A stretch of DNA of 39,899 nt, taken from NCBI GenBank assembly GCA_002707745.1, contig PANU01000026.1, positions 1 through 39,899 on the forward strand, in the 5' to 3' direction. Position 1 is the stretch's first letter, and the number at the start of each line of letters is the position of its first letter. Made by a program: the position numbers and the translations under genes. Positions 38,284 to 39,899 of the stretch are shown here, one piece after another. The notes beneath the pieces were generated by a model, which saw only the letters and a program-made list of their open reading frames with translations, had not been told where the DNA came from and did not search any database. This DNA comes from Flavobacteriaceae bacterium. GTDB taxonomy: Bacteria; Bacteroidota; Bacteroidia; Flavobacteriales; Flavobacteriaceae.

Positions 38284-39276
38284 TTAGGTGAGTTCCGGTC
38301 TGTTGGGTTTGTCGAATTGTAACCGTAACTTTCGTTTTAGCTTTAGAGGGTATATAACATAGTAAAATACTATAAATGCCAAGGAACTCCCTATAATAAA
38401 AATGGCCAGCCAGTCTGGCATTTCGGTATGTCTGGTTACAAAGCCCTCCAGAAAGCCGGCAATTATAAAAAACGGAATGGTGCTTATTAAAATTTTAACC
38501 CCATCTTTGGCACCTCTTACAAAAGATTGTACCCGGGAATAGGTGCTAGGAAATAAGATACTGTTGCCCAAAACCAGCCCGGCACAACCGGCTATAATTA
38601 TGACTGAAATTTCAATGGTTCCGTGAATCCAAATCGTTCTGGCACTTTCCCACAACAATCCCTGGTCGTAAAAAAAGTATTGAAAGGAGCCCAGCATAAT
38701 GGCATTACGCATTATAATAAACAAGGTTCCCAAACTTAAAAACAAGCCAAAAGCAAATGCCATAAGTGCCACTCGAATGTTGTTAATGGTGATTCCCAGG
38801 GACATATTCAGCGCATTCATTTCTTTATACACGCGCATAGGATCGCCGTCTTCTATATTTTGAAGGGTCATATTAACATAACCGTCTCCTAAGATTAAAC
38901 GCACAAAATCTCCGTTGGTAGCTGCCGAGTAGGCGCCCACAACCGTAAAAATAGCAAAGGTTACAAATGCAATAAGCAGTTGTTTTTGGTATTGAGCAAA
39001 AAACAGTGGAAATTCTTTGGTGTAAAAAGTGATAAGCCGTTTTCGGGATTCGCGTTTGGTTTTATAAATTTTTTGATGCGCCAGTACCGATATCCCATTT
39101 AAATACATTAATGTATTGCTTTTGGGGTAAAAAGTCTGGGCGTAACTAAGGTGATCTGTAATTTCTACGTACAACGCGCTTAACTCATCTGGAGAAACTT
39201 GAATATTATTCCGTAGAACATTTTCAAATCTTAGCCATTTGTCTTTATTTTGTTTCGCAAAAGCGGCTTCGCGCAT
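38284..39276 (-). CDS. Stage II sporulation protein M (SpoIIM) family membrane protein
   Basis: MREAAFAKQNKDKWLRFENVL, LYVEITDHLSYAQTFYPKS, NNIRVALMAFAFGLFLSLGT, WIHGTIEISVIIIAGCAGLVLG. Confidence 0.92.
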   Translation of the reverse strand: MREAAFAKQNKDKWLRFENVLRNNIQVSPDELSALYVEITDHLSYAQTFYPKSNTLMYLNGISVLAHQKIYKTKRESRKRLITFYTKEFPLFFAQYQKQLLIAFVTFAIFTVVGAYSAATNGDFVRLILGDGYVNMTLQNIEDGDPMRVYKEMNALNMSLGITINNIRVALMAFAFGLFLSLGTLFIIMRNAIMLGSFQYFFYDQGLLWESARTIWIHGTIEISVIIIAGCAGLVLGNSILFPSTYSRVQSFVRGAKDGVKILISTIPFFIIAGFLEGFVTRHTEMPDWLAIFIIGSSLAFIVFYYVIYPLKLKRKLRLQFDKPNRPELT

Positions 39277-39309
39277 ACGTAGCAGGTTTTTTTCAAAGAA
39301 ACATATTTA

Positions 39310-39899
39310 ATGGATAATTTTCAAATAGAAACAGCGCAAAATGTCAACATTGCGCAAAACGTTGGGGGAGTAGGAGAACGGGTGTTGGCTTTTATTGTAG
39401 ATTATTTTATTATTTTTTGCTACATCTTCGTGGTATCTATTGCTATTTCAGCCTTACCCTTAGATAGCGATTATATGCTAATTGTGTATATGACCGCGGG
39501 TTTGCCCATTTTTACATACAGTTTGTTGTGGGAAACGTTCTGGAACGGAAGAAGCCCTGGAAAAGCACTTATGAAGCTGCGCGTTGTAAAACTGGATGGG
39601 TCTAAACCTGCATTTTCAAATTATTTTATTCGTTGGTTATTGCGCATTATAGATGTAACTATAACAAGCGGAGCACTGGCACTTGTTACGGTGTTGTTAA
39701 ATGGAAAAGGCCAGCGGTTGGGAGATATAGCCGCAGCTACTACTGTAATTACCGAAAAGAAAACCATGAGTCTTTCCCAAACCCTGGTTTTAGATTTGCC
39801 GGATGACTACACTCCAAAATATCCCCAGGTTACCGTTTTTACCGATGCAGAAATGAGTACTATTAAAACGCTTTTCTGGGAAGCAAAATACAAAGGAAA
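39310..39899 (+). CDS. RDD family membrane protein, partial (runs off the window)
   Basis: GGVGERVLAFIVDYFIIF, WETFWNGRSPGKALMKLRVVKLDGSKPAFSNYFIRWLLR, GQRLGDIAAATTVI. Confidence 0.93.
   Translation, partial: MDNFQIETAQNVNIAQNVGGVGERVLAFIVDYFIIFCYIFVVSIAISALPLDSDYMLIVYMTAGLPIFTYSLLWETFWNGRSPGKALMKLRVVKLDGSKPAFSNYFIRWLLRIIDVTITSGALALVTVLLNGKGQRLGDIAAATTVITEKKTMSLSQTLVLDLPDDYTPKYPQVTVFTDAEMSTIKTLFWEAKYKG

Noticed and set aside
1-39899. CRISPR arrays, tRNAs, rRNAs, IS elements, prophage, known defence systems
   Set aside because: None recognised on reading both strands; no repeat-spacer structure, transposase or recombinase ORFs.

Overview
This is a 39.9 kb chromosomal window from a Bacteroidetes, almost certainly a member of the Flavobacteriaceae. 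The evidence is AT-rich DNA, TAnnTTTG/TAnnTTCG -7 boxes, T9SS sorting signals and DUF4350/DUF4129/MoxR/DUF58 synteny. Most of it is ordinary housekeeping content: cysteine desulfurase, DinB, BrkB/YihY, PfpI, aroB, proline dehydrogenase, AIM24, an OxyR-like LysR regulator, lpdA, pabB, SatD + DUF3307, tilS, a DsbD-like protein, a CocE/NonD hydrolase, pfkA-gap-BadF kinase-pgi, a T9SS subtilisin, and a MoxR/DUF58 operon. I saw no rRNA, tRNA, CRISPR array or IS element. The best candidate for an undescribed system is 33875-37267. It encodes a 124-aa soluble protein with a terminal CPPMCD motif, two tandem paralogous ~7-TM proteins, a HisKA_3-type histidine kinase with no evident sensor domain, and a LuxR-type response regulator. 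Other points worth checking: a frameshifted DUF1648 gene next to a probable DoxX-like remnant; the MoxR/DUF58/SpoIIM/RDD locus apparently split by ~21 kb of exclusively plus-strand genes; a terminator that may carry the -33 element of the next promoter (lpdA/pabB); tandem palindromic repeats in front of satD; and a minus-strand-oriented terminator with no minus-strand gene, possibly marking an sRNA. All family assignments are from reading translated sequence and memory; no database search was run.
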